Assembly (NCBI GenBank): GCA_043820105.1 | Contig: JBDREC010000029.1 | Span: forward strand, 1-64,000 | DNA: 64,000 nt | Direction of reading: 5' to 3' | From: JBDREC01 sp043820105 [NCBI: Pseudomonadota bacterium] | Lineage (GTDB): Bacteria > Bdellovibrionota_F > JAHFAK01 | Part shown: positions 9,751-18,867 of the stretch, piece after piece | Layout of the letters: every line of letters begins with the position of its first letter | Position numbering within the stretch: the first letter of the stretch is position 1 | Translations under genes and position numbers: made by a program | Notes under the pieces: model-generated | Seen by the model: only the letters and a program-made list of their open reading frames with translations | Database searches by the model: none | Told to the model about the DNA's origin: nothing

Positions 9751-10866
9751 ATGATTGAAAATATGCACGAAAAACATGTTGAATTTTTGAAACAACATCA
9801 TTTTAATGAAAAAGATTTTAATAATTTTGTTGAATCAATAAAAAGTGGTGAGTTTTCAAAGGCTTCTAATATAGTTAAGGGCAAGATTAGTCTTCCTGAT
9901 TTTGCTTCTTTGTTTAATTGTCAGAATGCTGACCCTGAAAAAAAAGAAAAATATTCAAAAATTGGAATAAATGCACTTATAAAAGGAGAGCTAGCTTGCG
10001 CTATCATGAATGGAGGAATGGCAACTCGTTTTGGTGGAGTAGTGAAAGGGCTTGTTCCCGTGTATGATGGACTTACATTTTTGGAAATTAAGCTTCAAAG
10101 TTTCTGCAATATTGCTAAAAAATATGAGATCAAACTTCCTGTTTATTTGATGAATAGCTTTTCCACAGACAATGACACTCTTGAATTTTTAGAAAAAAAG
10201 GGATATTTTAACAATAAATATTTAGATATTAAATGCTTTAATCAGTCAATATCATTGAGATTAAATCAAGATGGCTCTATGTTTTATGATTCTTGTTCAA
10301 ATCCGATTTTTTTTACTCCAGGCCATGGTGATTTTTCAATTATGTTTAAAAAATCTGGTATGTTTGATGATTTTTCTAAAAAAGGGTGCAAATATCTTTT
10401 TCTTTCCAATGTAGATAATCTTGTCGCCACTTTAGATCCATTGATTGTTGGGAGTCATATTAATAGTTGCAAAGCTATTACTTGTGAAAGTGTTGAAAAA
10501 CTTGAAAAGGATGCAGGGGGAGCTCCTGTTATCGTTAATGATAGGCTTCAAATATTAGAGGATTTTAGATTTCCAGAAGGCTTTGATAAGACTAAGATAC
10601 CAATATTTAATACAAATACTTTTATTTTTTCTAAAAGTGTTTTTGAAAGCAAAGTCGATCTTACTTGGTTTTATGTTGAGAAAAAGATTGATGGCAATGC
10701 ATTATTACAATGTGAAAGACTTGTAGGGGAACTTACTAGCTTTTTTGACACAAATTTTATAATAGTCCCTAGATTTGGTAAAAAATCACGCTTTTATCCA
10801 CTTAAGACACCGCAAGACCTTGAAAAATGTCGTTTAGAAATCAAAGACGCTTTACAATCGAGATAA
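9751..10866 (+). CDS. UTP--sugar-1-phosphate uridylyltransferase, eukaryotic UDPGP type
   Basis: Forms a UDP-sugar from UTP and a sugar-1-phosphate. The 371 residues show the UDPGP-family nucleotide-binding loop (LACAIMNGGMATRFGG; the GG is followed by a conserved lysine in VVKGLVP), the FTPGHGD loop and the sugar/uridine segment FLSNVDNL. It belongs to the family of UDP-glucose pyrophosphorylase and UDP-N-acetylglucosamine pyrophosphorylase (PF01704), not the bacterial GalU family, so the sugar could be glucose-1-P or GlcNAc-1-P. The start is supported by GAGG 6 bases upstream. It would supply precursors for surface glycans. Confidence 0.85.
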   Translation: MIENMHEKHVEFLKQHHFNEKDFNNFVESIKSGEFSKASNIVKGKISLPDFASLFNCQNADPEKKEKYSKIGINALIKGELACAIMNGGMATRFGGVVKGLVPVYDGLTFLEIKLQSFCNIAKKYEIKLPVYLMNSFSTDNDTLEFLEKKGYFNNKYLDIKCFNQSISLRLNQDGSMFYDSCSNPIFFTPGHGDFSIMFKKSGMFDDFSKKGCKYLFLSNVDNLVATLDPLIVGSHINSCKAITCESVEKLEKDAGGAPVIVNDRLQILEDFRFPEGFDKTKIPIFNTNTFIFSKSVFESKVDLTWFYVEKKIDGNALLQCERLVGELTSFFDTNFIIVPRFGKKSRFYPLKTPQDLEKCRLEIKDALQSR

Positions 10867-10873
10867 AAAAGCC

Positions 10874-10902
10874 TTTCAAAATGCCCTTAAATATGGTATA
10901 AT
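10874..10902 (+). promoter_or_regulatory. Sigma-70-type promoter with extended -10
   Basis: TTTCAA at 10874-10879, a 17-base spacer and TATAAT at 10897-10902, directly preceded by TGG (extended -10). Start of transcription near 10909, about 28 bases before the ATG of the small membrane protein. Confidence 0.65.
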
Positions 10903-10936
10903 AAAAAAAACTTTGGGTAAAATTTGGGAGGCATCA

Positions 10937-11101
10937 ATGGGCTTAAGCAAAAATAACAAACCTGATAATAGTTTATTATCATTATCTATCATTATTGGAT
11001 CAATTTGCTTGCTTTTATTTGCTGTTGGTCTTGTTATATCAACTGATAGTATTGAGGACGTTCCAGTTGATTATGAAATGAGATATTTACCAAAAATGTG
11101 A
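10937..11101 (+). CDS. Small single-pass membrane protein
   Basis: 54 residues: a polar N-terminus, one transmembrane helix (about residues 15-36, LSLSIIIGSICLLLFAVGLV) and a short acidic tail. Function unknown. The ATG at 10937 is preferred over the one at 10913 because GGGAGG sits 5 bases upstream. It has its own strong promoter between it and the uridylyltransferase gene, evidence that this short ORF is a real gene. It converges with serA, leaving only 5 bases between the stops. Confidence 0.7.
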   Translation: MGLSKNNKPDNSLLSLSIIIGSICLLLFAVGLVISTDSIEDVPVDYEMRYLPKM

Positions 11102-11106
11102 ATTGT

Positions 11107-12690
11107 TTAGAGGCTTACTTCTTTTAGAAATTGTATGTTTTTAAAATCCTTTAATTGCTTTAGTGCTTTATAATCTATTTGCGAATCTAGGCTAATTATA
11201 GCTAAGGCTAAGTCTGACTTTTGTTTTTTAGCCAGAAAATATTCTTCTATATTAACGTTACTATTACCCATGATAGTGCCTATTTTTCCGATTACACCAG
11301 GAACATCAAGATTTTTAATTACTAGCTTTTTGCCAATAGGTTTTATTTCAATGTGGTAGTCGTCAATGTTAATTATTCTTGGGTGGTCTTCACCAAAGAC
11401 AGAACCTGAGATTGTTGTTTCCCCACCTTCATAAACCAGATCAACTTTAATAAGATTTTTATAATCAGATTTTTCTGCTGATGACACGGATTTTAATTCT
11501 AAATTTCTTTCTTTTGCTATTTGATTTACATTAACATAATTTACACTATCTGACATTATTTGAGAAAAAATACCTTTTATAAAACAGGTGAGCATTATGC
11601 TTGAGTATTCTTTTATATCACCAAAAGCTGACAAGGTAACATTTAATATTGGCTTTTCAATAAATTGAACAGCGAATTTCCCCATTTTCTCTGCTAAATT
11701 CATATAGGGCAAGTATTGCTCTGATTGGGAGTCTAGGGTAAAGGGCAGGTTTACTGCGTTAACTACAGCCATCCCTTTTAAGCCATTTACAATTGAATCA
11801 ACAAGGTCTGTTGAGACTCTTTCTTGGGCTTCATGGGTGTTTGCTCCAATATGAGGAGTTAATACTACATTTTCAAATTGAAAAAGTTTATGATCACTTA
11901 TTGGCTCATTTTCGTATACATCAATGCCGGCACCTTGAATTTTGCCATTTTCAAGATTTTCAATTAGAGCATTTTCGTTTATTATTCCACCTCTTGCTGC
12001 ATTTATCACAAAAACACCAGCTTTCATTTTACTAATTTCTTTTTCAGAGATCATATTTAGTGTTTCTTTATTCAAAGGAGTATGAATGCTTATATAATCT
12101 GAATTTTCAAGTAAGCTATTAAGGTCATGCATTATTACACCTAAATCATCAGCTTTTTTCTTTGGAATATATGGATCATAGGTTATGACTTTCATTTTAA
12201 AGCTATTACAAATTGTTGCTACACGAGAACCGACACGTCCAAGCCCAATAATTCCAATTGTTTTATTAAAAAATTCATGACCAATATATTTTTCTCTTTT
12301 CCATTGGCCTTTTCTTATATCAAGGTCTGCTGACAAAATTTTCCGGCTTAGAGACAGCATTAGAGCTAAGGTAAGTTCAGCGGCTGATACTATATTTGCC
12401 TCAGGGGTGTTAACAACCATGATTCCCAGACGAGTAGCTTCATCAATATCAATATTGTCAATTCCTACGCCACCTCTGCCAATAATTTTTAAGTTGCTAG
12501 CTCTTGACAATAATTTTTTTGTAATTGCATTTTGACTTCTTGTGATAAGGGCATGATAGGGCATAATAATTTTTTCAAGTTCCGTATTATCAATTTTTTC
12601 AATTTTAGTGAGCTCAATATCTTCATGTGAATTTATTAGATCAATTCCTTTTTGATTGAACTTGTCAACAACAAGTACTTTGTATTTCAT
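11107..12690 (-). CDS. serA: D-3-phosphoglycerate dehydrogenase, long form with ACT domain
   Basis: First committed step of serine synthesis: 3-phosphoglycerate plus NAD+ to 3-phosphohydroxypyruvate. The 527 residues match the long type-1 form: substrate domain, Rossmann domain with GIIGLGRVGSRV, catalytic Arg in NAARGGIINE, catalytic His in LTPHIGANT, intervening ASB domain, and C-terminal ACT domain (from about residue 450, DVPGVIGKIGTI) for serine feedback. The ribosome binding site AAAGGA is 5 bases before the ATG. It lies 37 bases after the aminotransferase gene on the same strand, forming a serine operon. A GCGTACA heptamer tract lies between them. Confidence 0.95.
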   Translation of the reverse strand: MKYKVLVVDKFNQKGIDLINSHEDIELTKIEKIDNTELEKIIMPYHALITRSQNAITKKLLSRASNLKIIGRGGVGIDNIDIDEATRLGIMVVNTPEANIVSAAELTLALMLSLSRKILSADLDIRKGQWKREKYIGHEFFNKTIGIIGLGRVGSRVATICNSFKMKVITYDPYIPKKKADDLGVIMHDLNSLLENSDYISIHTPLNKETLNMISEKEISKMKAGVFVINAARGGIINENALIENLENGKIQGAGIDVYENEPISDHKLFQFENVVLTPHIGANTHEAQERVSTDLVDSIVNGLKGMAVVNAVNLPFTLDSQSEQYLPYMNLAEKMGKFAVQFIEKPILNVTLSAFGDIKEYSSIMLTCFIKGIFSQIMSDSVNYVNVNQIAKERNLELKSVSSAEKSDYKNLIKVDLVYEGGETTISGSVFGEDHPRIINIDDYHIEIKPIGKKLVIKNLDVPGVIGKIGTIMGNSNVNIEEYFLAKKQKSDLALAIISLDSQIDYKALKQLKDFKNIQFLKEVSL

Positions 12691-12705
12691 TGTGTTCCTT
12701 TGGTG

Positions 12706-12723
12706 GCGTACAGCGTACAGCGT
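12706..12723 (+). repeat. GCGTACA heptamer tract in the serA leader
   Basis: Units GCGTACA, GCGTACA, then a degenerate GCGT. It occupies most of the 37 bases between the serC-type gene and serA, 15 bases from the serA start codon. The same word recurs at 37740-37765 and 60361-60374. Confidence 0.7.
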
Positions 12724-12727
12724 GAGT

Positions 12728-13783
12728 TTATAATAAGTTGTTAATGTTTTTTAATAAGGACTCTAGGTCACTTATTTGTATTTCTCCCATGTGGCCTATT
12801 CTAAAGGTGCTTTCTTTTAGTTTTCCATATCCTGATCCAATTGTAATATTCTTTTCTTTTAATTTATTAACTAAAGCTAAGCTGTCTTTGTATTTAATGC
12901 ATGATATTGTTGGGCTTGCGATTTCGGGGAAGTATTCAAGTTCTTTTTCCCGGGCCCAATTCTTAGTAAAAAGTAATAAGTTTTTATGACGATTCAATCT
13001 GTTTTCTATGCCTTCTTCCAGAAGAAAATTAAGTTGCTTGTAAAAAGCATAAAAATGCGGGATGGAAGGAGTGGTATTTGTATAACCGTCTTTTGCTTTT
13101 TCAAGTGCTTGCAAAATGTCAAAATAGTATGTTTTTGGATTATATTCATTTGCTTTTTTTAGAAACTTTTCTGAAACTGTACAAATAGTAATTCCAGGAG
13201 GCAATGCCAAGGCCTTTTGAACACCTGCAAAGCAAAAATCAATATCATTTAAAGGAACTTCACAACCTCCTAAAGAGCTAACAGCATCAACACAAATTAG
13301 AGCAGCTGAATTTTCATTTATTGTTTCTATCAATTCCTTTAGTGGATTAAGAGCACCAGTTGAGGTTTCACTGTGAGTTATTAAAATATGGCTATATTTT
13401 TTACTGGCGAGTTTGTGTTTTAAATCCTTAGCTTTTATTGTCTCTCCCCAGTTGTATTCAATACAATCTACATTATTTGAATAAATCTTTGAAATTTGAG
13501 CCCATCTTTCTGAAAAGGCACCATTAACAATTGCAAGCACATTTTCAGCTTTAGTGTTTAAAAAACAAACTTCCATCATACATGTTGATGATGTTGTGAA
13601 AATTAAGGCTTCATTTGTAAGCAAGAAATAGTTTTTAAGCAAAGCAAGAATTTCAAGATACATTTTTTTAAAGCCCTCAGATCTATGCCCTATTTGCCCT
13701 GTCATCATTTCTCTGAGAATTTCTTCTTTTACATAGCTCGGGCCAGGAAGAAAGAAGTTTATTTTTTCTTTATTTATATTCAT
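12728..13783 (-). CDS. Class V aminotransferase, likely phosphoserine aminotransferase (AGT-like)
   Basis: 351 residues of the alanine-glyoxylate/serine-pyruvate aminotransferase family (fold type I), with the FLPGPSYV start motif, GHRSEGF and the PLP-lysine motif GVQKALALPPG near residue 190. This family replaces classical SerC in serA operons of some bacteria. The position directly upstream of serA makes phosphohydroxypyruvate to phosphoserine the most likely reaction, though serine-glyoxylate or alanine-glyoxylate activity cannot be excluded from sequence. No serB-like phosphatase gene is present in the window. The ribosome binding site is weak. Confidence 0.8.
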   Translation of the reverse strand: MNINKEKINFFLPGPSYVKEEILREMMTGQIGHRSEGFKKMYLEILALLKNYFLLTNEALIFTTSSTCMMEVCFLNTKAENVLAIVNGAFSERWAQISKIYSNNVDCIEYNWGETIKAKDLKHKLASKKYSHILITHSETSTGALNPLKELIETINENSAALICVDAVSSLGGCEVPLNDIDFCFAGVQKALALPPGITICTVSEKFLKKANEYNPKTYYFDILQALEKAKDGYTNTTPSIPHFYAFYKQLNFLLEEGIENRLNRHKNLLLFTKNWAREKELEYFPEIASPTISCIKYKDSLALVNKLKEKNITIGSGYGKLKESTFRIGHMGEIQISDLESLLKNINNLL

Positions 13784-13883
13784 TTGGTGTCCAAATAATT
13801 ATCCTTTTTAAGTGGTATCCACTTAACATAAACACAAAAGATGCGCAATTTCAAAATGCCAAATAACCAGAAAACAGGTTGAT

Positions 13884-14960
13884 TTATTTTTTTAATAGAA
13901 GTTTTAATCCCATGTTAATTCTTTTAAATATTAAATTAAAATAAGGCAGAACGTTTTTTATTTTTAAGCCATCTTCAATTTCATCGGCGGAGAAAAAAGC
14001 CTCCAAAATGTACATAAGGCTTGTTAACTTGTTTTTTGAGTTTAGGGCGAAAAGCAAGGAACCCGCCCCTTGAGGAAATGAATTCTCTAATAATCTACCT
14101 AAAAGAAATGTTTCAATTTTTCCGAGGGCTGCTTTATTTTCTTTTAGGACTTGTAGTGGAATTATATTCTTCGTGTTTGTTGAGATCCACGCAATAGCGA
14201 AATAAAGTGGTTTTTCTAGTCCTAGTGTTTTTGATGCAATAAGCGTTTTTTGCCAGTTAATTTTATTATTTTTAATTAGGAAAATGATATCAAAGAACCA
14301 GGATAGTTTTTCATAGGAGTGCTTTTGAGCATGCCATGCTGAAATGACAATTTGCAGCTCATTTGTATAGCGTGTATATTTATTATCAAGAAGAGTTTTT
14401 TCTTCCTTTTCTTTTTCAATAAAACCAACATTTTTAATTGTTGTTTTTCTGAATTTTAATCTATCAAGATTAAAACAAGACCTGTGGATATCAATCATTA
14501 TTTCATCTTTTATGAAGACAGTACTTTTTTCGCTGAACTCATTAAATCCCAGATCCTGTAATATCTTTTTAGTATTTGTATAATCATTTTCCTTAATTAT
14601 TAAATCAATATCTCCAATTTCTCTTAACCCTGGATCTTCATAGGCTTGGTTGATTAAATCAAGCCCTCTAATCAAGGTTACTTCAATTTTTTCGCGATTA
14701 AATACTGATAGTATTATGTCTAACTTTTGGCTTAATTGCCAAAAAATCCTTTGGTTGTAACGATAGCTTTCCTTGCAATTTTCTATTATCACTTTTGGTA
14801 GATTCTCTGAAATAGTAGTTTTTGATATGTTTTTATAGATTAATCCAGCAAGCTTATTTTTATTTATTAGCTCAAGAAGTTTAATTTCTTCCTTTAAAGA
14901 AATGTTTTTATTTAAATTTAATTCTGCCTTTAAAGCTAGATTAATGGCCAGGGTTTTCAT
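13884..14960 (-). CDS. Nucleotidyltransferase-fold protein (NTP_transf_5-like)
   Basis: 358 residues. The motif GDIDLIIKENDY at about residue 115-126, after LIRGLDLI, is the GD-x-D signature of the uncharacterised nucleotidyltransferase family PF14907. Flanking helices and a ricin-like 'HAQKHSYEKLSWFFDI' segment also fit that family. Members often sit in glycan or peptide-modification clusters, but here the neighbour is an HD-GYP gene 12 bases upstream, implying co-transcription. The substrate is unknown. The ribosome binding site is poor, which fits translation coupled to the upstream gene. Confidence 0.7.
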   Translation of the reverse strand: MKTLAINLALKAELNLNKNISLKEEIKLLELINKNKLAGLIYKNISKTTISENLPKVIIENCKESYRYNQRIFWQLSQKLDIILSVFNREKIEVTLIRGLDLINQAYEDPGLREIGDIDLIIKENDYTNTKKILQDLGFNEFSEKSTVFIKDEIMIDIHRSCFNLDRLKFRKTTIKNVGFIEKEKEEKTLLDNKYTRYTNELQIVISAWHAQKHSYEKLSWFFDIIFLIKNNKINWQKTLIASKTLGLEKPLYFAIAWISTNTKNIIPLQVLKENKAALGKIETFLLGRLLENSFPQGAGSLLFALNSKNKLTSLMYILEAFFSADEIEDGLKIKNVLPYFNLIFKRINMGLKLLLKK

Positions 14961-14972
14961 AAAAAGTTGCTT

Positions 14973-16220
14973 TTATTTATTTTCAGTTTGAGTTTCATTT
15001 TCTTTTGTAAAAATATCTTCTTCGTAAATTGAGTTAACAATAAAAAGTAAAGAATTATCAGCAAGATTTACAAATCTATCAATTTTTACTTCATTTCCAT
15101 TTGAATCAAAAAGAATTTGAAGTCTTGGTCTTAGTGGTTTTGTCTCATCAGTAGCTATTACTCTGCCTATCTCCTTAGTGTTGAGTTCTACAAGGCTATT
15201 CAATGGAAAGACCGAGATTTTTTTCAATAATATTTTAAGAAGATCTTTATCAAAATAGCCTTTCTTTTGTTCAATTATAATTTTAATTGCATCATATGGA
15301 AGAAATCTTCTTCTGTGAGGTCGGTCATGTGTAAGTGCTTCATAGTCATCAACCAGTCCAATGATTCTTGCAAAATCATGAATGCTTTCTTTTTTTAGTT
15401 GCTTTGGATATCCTTTGCCATTGATACGTTCATGTTCTTGCAAAATAATTTCAGCCATCCACTTAACTTCTTTGTTTTTAATATCCTTAAAAAGGTTATA
15501 TCCTTTTTCTGGGTGAGTTTTAACCAGATCCATTTCTTTTTCAGTTAAGGTGGATTTTGAATGTATTATATTTGCTTCTAGCAATAACATCCCAATATCA
15601 TGTAAGGCCGCGGCAGTAAATAAACTGATGAGCTTTTGTTTTGAATAATTCAGGCCGATTCCAATTTTTAAAGAAAAAATTCCAACATTAATTCCATGAG
15701 AAATGAAATCATCGATTGTGTGTCTATTGTAAACTGCTTTAATATATAATAAGTCATGGTCTGTATCATGAAGCATACAATCAACAACTTTTTCTGCGTT
15801 TTTTATCAAGGCTAGAATAGTGCTTTCATCGACTCTTGAGTTAGCCTTAACAATGTCCATTACATCCATTATTGCAAACTTACCTTGTTTGAAAAGGCGA
15901 TCTACATCTCTCTTTGCTTTTGTCTTTTCAACAACTTTTGATTCTAAGTCATATTTTATTCCATTTGAACTGAAAATAGTTTTTGATTCTTTTTCCTTTT
16001 CAAATTGCGGAGGAAGCTTTCGCGTATCCTTTAAAAAATCTTGAGTTGCAATGACATCTGAAAACTTAAAATTGTCTATGGCTTCACTTTCGTTTTCTTC
16101 TCTTTTATCTTCAACCTTTTTATTGGGAGCTGCTTTTTTCTCTATAGATTTAGATTTTGCTTCTTCATCTTTATTTTGCTTTTCACCTTCAGGTTGTAGT
16201 ATTTCATTTAATCGAACCAA
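14973..16220 (-). CDS. HD-GYP domain protein, probable cyclic-di-GMP phosphodiesterase
   Basis: 415 residues. The first 90 are charged and low-complexity. The HD-GYP domain spans about residues 150-345: LHDIG with metal ligands H207 and D208, HPEKG, the HERINGKGYP motif (H263), and RIIGLVDDYEALTHDRPHR. In the GYP motif the usual HHE is EHE, one metal-ligand position altered, so the metal centre may differ from canonical enzymes. A C-terminal extension of about 70 beta-rich residues follows. Translation starts at TTG 16220, supported by AGG 7 bases upstream; no usable ATG lies nearby. It heads an operon with the nucleotidyltransferase-fold gene. Confidence 0.85.
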   Translation of the reverse strand: MVRLNEILQPEGEKQNKDEEAKSKSIEKKAAPNKKVEDKREENESEAIDNFKFSDVIATQDFLKDTRKLPPQFEKEKESKTIFSSNGIKYDLESKVVEKTKAKRDVDRLFKQGKFAIMDVMDIVKANSRVDESTILALIKNAEKVVDCMLHDTDHDLLYIKAVYNRHTIDDFISHGINVGIFSLKIGIGLNYSKQKLISLFTAAALHDIGMLLLEANIIHSKSTLTEKEMDLVKTHPEKGYNLFKDIKNKEVKWMAEIILQEHERINGKGYPKQLKKESIHDFARIIGLVDDYEALTHDRPHRRRFLPYDAIKIIIEQKKGYFDKDLLKILLKKISVFPLNSLVELNTKEIGRVIATDETKPLRPRLQILFDSNGNEVKIDRFVNLADNSLLFIVNSIYEEDIFTKENETQTENK

Positions 16221-16317
16221 TTTTTAACCTAAACTTATTTTTACAACAAAAATGATAGTCAAAAAAATCATTAAAATCAATCATTAATAACAATTCTTAT
16301 AATACCCATGATTTTTC

Positions 16318-16346
16318 TTGACATGGGGCGGACCAAGTAATATCTT
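16318..16346 (+). promoter_or_regulatory. Sigma-70-type promoter of the HU gene
   Basis: TTGACA at 16318-16323, a spacer of exactly 17 bases, and TATCTT at 16341-16346. It lies 51 bases before the HU start codon. Confidence 0.7.
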
Positions 16347-16397
16347 CCTTGAGTTTTCTAGGTTTAATCACTTTTTAATTTTAATAAGGAGGGTCAC

Positions 16398-16676
16398 ATG
16401 ACCAAAGCAGAATTAGTTGATAACATTTGTAAAGCTAACAAACACAGAGAATTAAGCAAAACTTTAGTTAATGAAGTTTGCGACACACTTTTTTATGAAC
16501 TCTCAAGAGGAATTAAGAAAGACAAAAGATTTACTTATCCTGGATTTGGAACCTGGACACTAAAAAACAGAAAAGCTAGAACAGGCAGAAATCCTCAAAC
16601 TGGCGAAGAAATCAAAATCAAAGCTTCAAAAACAGTTACATTTAAACCAGCTCCAAGATTAAAAGACTATATTTAA
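16398..16676 (+). CDS. hup: HU-family nucleoid DNA-binding protein
   Basis: 92 residues, the normal length of HU. It shows the N-terminal helices MTKAELVDNI, the FGTWTLKNRKARTGRNPQTGE arm region (the RxGRNP beta-arm that intercalates DNA) and the C-terminal TFKPAPRLKD. It binds and bends DNA without strong sequence preference. An AAGGAGG site 6 bases before the ATG and a TTGACA/TATCTT promoter predict high expression. IHF is a close relative, but without a partner gene HU is the better call. Confidence 0.93.
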   Translation: MTKAELVDNICKANKHRELSKTLVNEVCDTLFYELSRGIKKDKRFTYPGFGTWTLKNRKARTGRNPQTGEEIKIKASKTVTFKPAPRLKDYI

Positions 16677-16895
16677 TCGGTATTAAAATCTAAGCTACTA
16701 ATCCACAAATTTTTCAATTTTAATTTTCTTTTATTAGAACTATAAAATAAATTTATCATTATTTCAGTATGTTAAACTTTTAACCTTGACGTGGTTTGAA
16801 ATAATTTCTAAAAATATAATAACATCCCGGTAAAAAAGTGAGTTTCTCTTTTGAGTTAATACGTAAGACCTGCAACTTTTTTTATAGGAGGGGGA

Positions 16896-17366
16896 ATGTT
16901 AGGTTATAACAGACCAAGACTTGGGCAAATTTTGCTTGAGCAAGGCAAACTCAACAATTCCAATTTAGAGCTAGCTCTTAAGTGTCAAGTTGACGAAAGA
17001 GCTAAATCAAATGAACTTTTCCTTGGCGAAATCTTAGTTAAAAAATCCATTATTACAGCTGATGATCTTAGCATGGCCCTGGAGTTTCAATGTGAAATGA
17101 CAGAGGACTATGAAATTATCGGAATTAAGGACAAGAAGCTCTTTGATGTTATTGATAGGGAAGATGCTTTAGAGCACACCATTTTCCCTATTTTGCTAAA
17201 ACAAGGTTCTTGGGGTTCAACACTTTATTTGGCGATAGTGGATAAGGCAGATATTCGAACCATAGAAAAGATAAAGGCAAAGACAAATTGTTTTATTAGA
17301 CCTGTTGAAGTTGAAAGAAAGACAATTAATAACGCCATTAATAAGTACTACGAAAATACTAAATAG
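16896..17366 (+). CDS. Free-standing MshEN (GspE N-terminal) domain protein, putative c-di-GMP receptor
   Basis: 156 residues with no ATPase attached. Two 24-residue MshEN motifs are visible: residues 8-31 (RLG..LL..GKL....L...L..Q) and residues 42-65 (FLG..LV..SII....L...L..Q), separated by 10 residues. In MshE-type ATPases this tandem motif binds cyclic-di-GMP; here the first motif keeps Arg, while the second has Phe instead of Arg and Ser instead of Gly, so affinity may be reduced. The C-terminal half resembles the rest of the T2SSE N-domain. It is preceded by AGGAGGGGG. The nearby HD-GYP gene is consistent with c-di-GMP signalling. Confidence 0.75.
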   Translation: MLGYNRPRLGQILLEQGKLNNSNLELALKCQVDERAKSNELFLGEILVKKSIITADDLSMALEFQCEMTEDYEIIGIKDKKLFDVIDREDALEHTIFPILLKQGSWGSTLYLAIVDKADIRTIEKIKAKTNCFIRPVEVERKTINNAINKYYENTK

Positions 17367-17379
17367 CAGCAAGCTATTT
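17361..17379 (+). terminator. Possible terminator hairpin after the MshEN gene
   Basis: A perfect 7-base stem AAATAGC/GCTATTT with a 5-base loop, overlapping the stop codon. The T-rich stretch follows only about 12 bases later, so it may act as a 3' stabilising hairpin instead of a true intrinsic terminator. Confidence 0.35.
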
Positions 17380-17409
17380 GGTCACGCCAGCTTTTTCTGA
17401 TTTTTTTAA

Positions 17410-17439
17410 TTGACAAGATAGGTCTCAAACATTTATAAA
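17410..17439 (+). promoter_or_regulatory. Sigma-70-type promoter of metK
   Basis: TTGACA at 17410-17415, an 18-base spacer and TATAAA at 17434-17439. Transcription would start near 17446, giving a metK leader of about 165 bases that contains the whole heptamer-repeat hairpin. Confidence 0.6.
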
Positions 17440-17451
17440 GCGACTGAAATC

Positions 17452-17592
17452 AGTGGTAAGTGGTAAGTGGTAAGTGGTAAGTGGTAAGTGGTAAGTAACT
17501 TTTAAAGCAATGTTTTTTTAAGGTACTTATTTAATACCACTGCCAAGGTTTATTTTTAATTACTTACAGCTTATCACTTAACACTTACCACT
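17452..17592 (+). repeat. AGTGGTA heptamer array with inverted partner: hairpin element before metK
   Basis: Six perfect tandem copies of AGTGGTA (17452-17493) plus one degenerate copy. The reverse-complementary arm at 17559-17592 ends in ACTTACCACT, so the transcript can fold back on itself. The right arm is nearly the same sequence as the right arm of the element at 29593-29662. The element ends 8 bases before the metK ribosome binding site. No SAM-riboswitch motif is visible in this gap. Confidence 0.75.
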
Positions 17593-17611
17593 AAATAAAA
17601 GGAGATACAAA

Positions 17612-18778
17612 ATGAGTAAATATATGACTTTTACATCTGAATCAGTTACTGAAGGACATCCTGATAAAGTGGCAGATCAAATTTCAGATGCAATTTTAGA
17701 TGATATTATGGTTAAAGATTCCAAGGGTCGAGTAGCTTGCGAAACTTTAGTGACAACTGGAATGGCAGTAGTAGCTGGTGAAATTACTACAGACTGCTAC
17801 GTTGATATTCCTGAAGTTGTTAGACAAACCATTAAAGAAATAGGTTATAATAATAGCTCTATGGGTTTTGATTGGGAAACTTGCGCAGTAATCGCGTCAA
17901 TTGATAAACAATCACCTGATATTTCTCAAGGTGTTACTGATGGTGAAGGTTTGTTTAAAGAACAGGGAGCTGGTGACCAGGGGATGATGTTTGGTTTTGC
18001 TTGCAATGAAACATCCGTTTTAATGCCATCACCAATTTATTATGCACATAAGCTGACCAAGAAATTAGCTCAAGTTAGAAAAGAAGGAATAATTGATTAT
18101 TTAAGACCTGATGGAAAGTCACAAGTTTCTATTAGATATGAAGGACATACTCCTAAATTTGTTGAAACAGTTGTTATATCAGCACAACATAATCCAGAAG
18201 CTAGTTATGAACAAATAAAAGAAGATATTAAAAAATACGTAATCAATGAAATTATTCCAAGTGATCTATTTACTGATAACACAAAAATTTATGTAAATCC
18301 TACTGGAAGATTTGTTCATGGTGGTCCAGTCGCTGATTGTGGTTTAACGGGAAGAAAAATTATTGTTGATACTTATGGTGGAATGGGAAGCCATGGCGGC
18401 GGATGTTTTTCAGGAAAAGATCCTTCAAAGGTTGATAGATCTGCTTCTTACATGGCAAGGTATGTTGCTAAAAATATTGTAGCCTCTGGTATTTGTGATA
18501 GATGCGAAATTCAACTTGCTTATGCAATTGGTGTAGCAGATCCTGTTTCTATTTTTATTGATACCTTTTCCACCTGCAAAATTGATGAAGAAAAAATTAT
18601 TCCAATGGTTAGGGAACTTTTTAATTTAAAACCAGCAGGAATTATTGAAACCCTTGATCTTTTAAAACCAAGATACAGAAAAACAGCTGCATATGGTCAT
18701 TTCGGAAGAGAAGATGAGAATTTTACATGGGAAAAAACAGATAAAGCCTCTGAAATTAAAGGCTTCCTTAATTTCTAA
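17612..18778 (+). CDS. metK: S-adenosylmethionine synthetase
   Basis: Makes S-adenosylmethionine from methionine and ATP in the cytoplasm. The 388 residues match the bacterial family: N-terminal [13 protein letters not shown], signature 1 [12 protein letters not shown], and the P-loop-like [17 protein letters not shown] (the usual Ala after GGG is Cys here). The ribosome binding site AAAGGAG is 8 bases before the ATG. Promoter and repeat-hairpin leader are described separately. It is a single-gene unit; the FHA gene downstream has its own promoter. Confidence 0.97.
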   Translation: MSKYMTFTSESVTEGHPDKVADQISDAILDDIMVKDSKGRVACETLVTTGMAVVAGEITTDCYVDIPEVVRQTIKEIGYNNSSMGFDWETCAVIASIDKQSPDISQGVTDGEGLFKEQGAGDQGMMFGFACNETSVLMPSPIYYAHKLTKKLAQVRKEGIIDYLRPDGKSQVSIRYEGHTPKFVETVVISAQHNPEASYEQIKEDIKKYVINEIIPSDLFTDNTKIYVNPTGRFVHGGPVADCGLTGRKIIVDTYGGMGSHGGGCFSGKDPSKVDRSASYMARYVAKNIVASGICDRCEIQLAYAIGVADPVSIFIDTFSTCKIDEEKIIPMVRELFNLKPAGIIETLDLLKPRYRKTAAYGHFGREDENFTWEKTDKASEIKGFLNF

Positions 18779-18800
18779 AATCGGGTGTTTTGCTTTGCCT

Positions 18801-18828
18801 TTGACTTTTATTTTTAACATTATATAAT
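18801..18828 (+). promoter_or_regulatory. Sigma-70-type promoter of the FHA gene
   Basis: TTGACT at 18801-18806, a 16-base spacer and a perfect TATAAT at 18823-18828, 39 bases before the start codon. Confidence 0.7.
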
Positions 18829-18867
18829 CGCTATTCTTTTTACATTGTCTTTATAGGAGATATCTTA

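Noticed and set aside
16815-16820. TATAAT before the MshEN gene as part of a promoter
   Set aside because: The nearest TTGACG is 23 bases upstream, too far, and no other -35 fits well.
17452-17500. CRISPR-like array
   Set aside because: Repeat unit is 7 bases with no spacers; same for the tract at 57531.
17446-17611. SAM riboswitch in the metK leader
   Set aside because: The leader is almost entirely heptamer repeat and its inverted partner; no SAM-I, SAM-II or SAM-IV core motifs seen.
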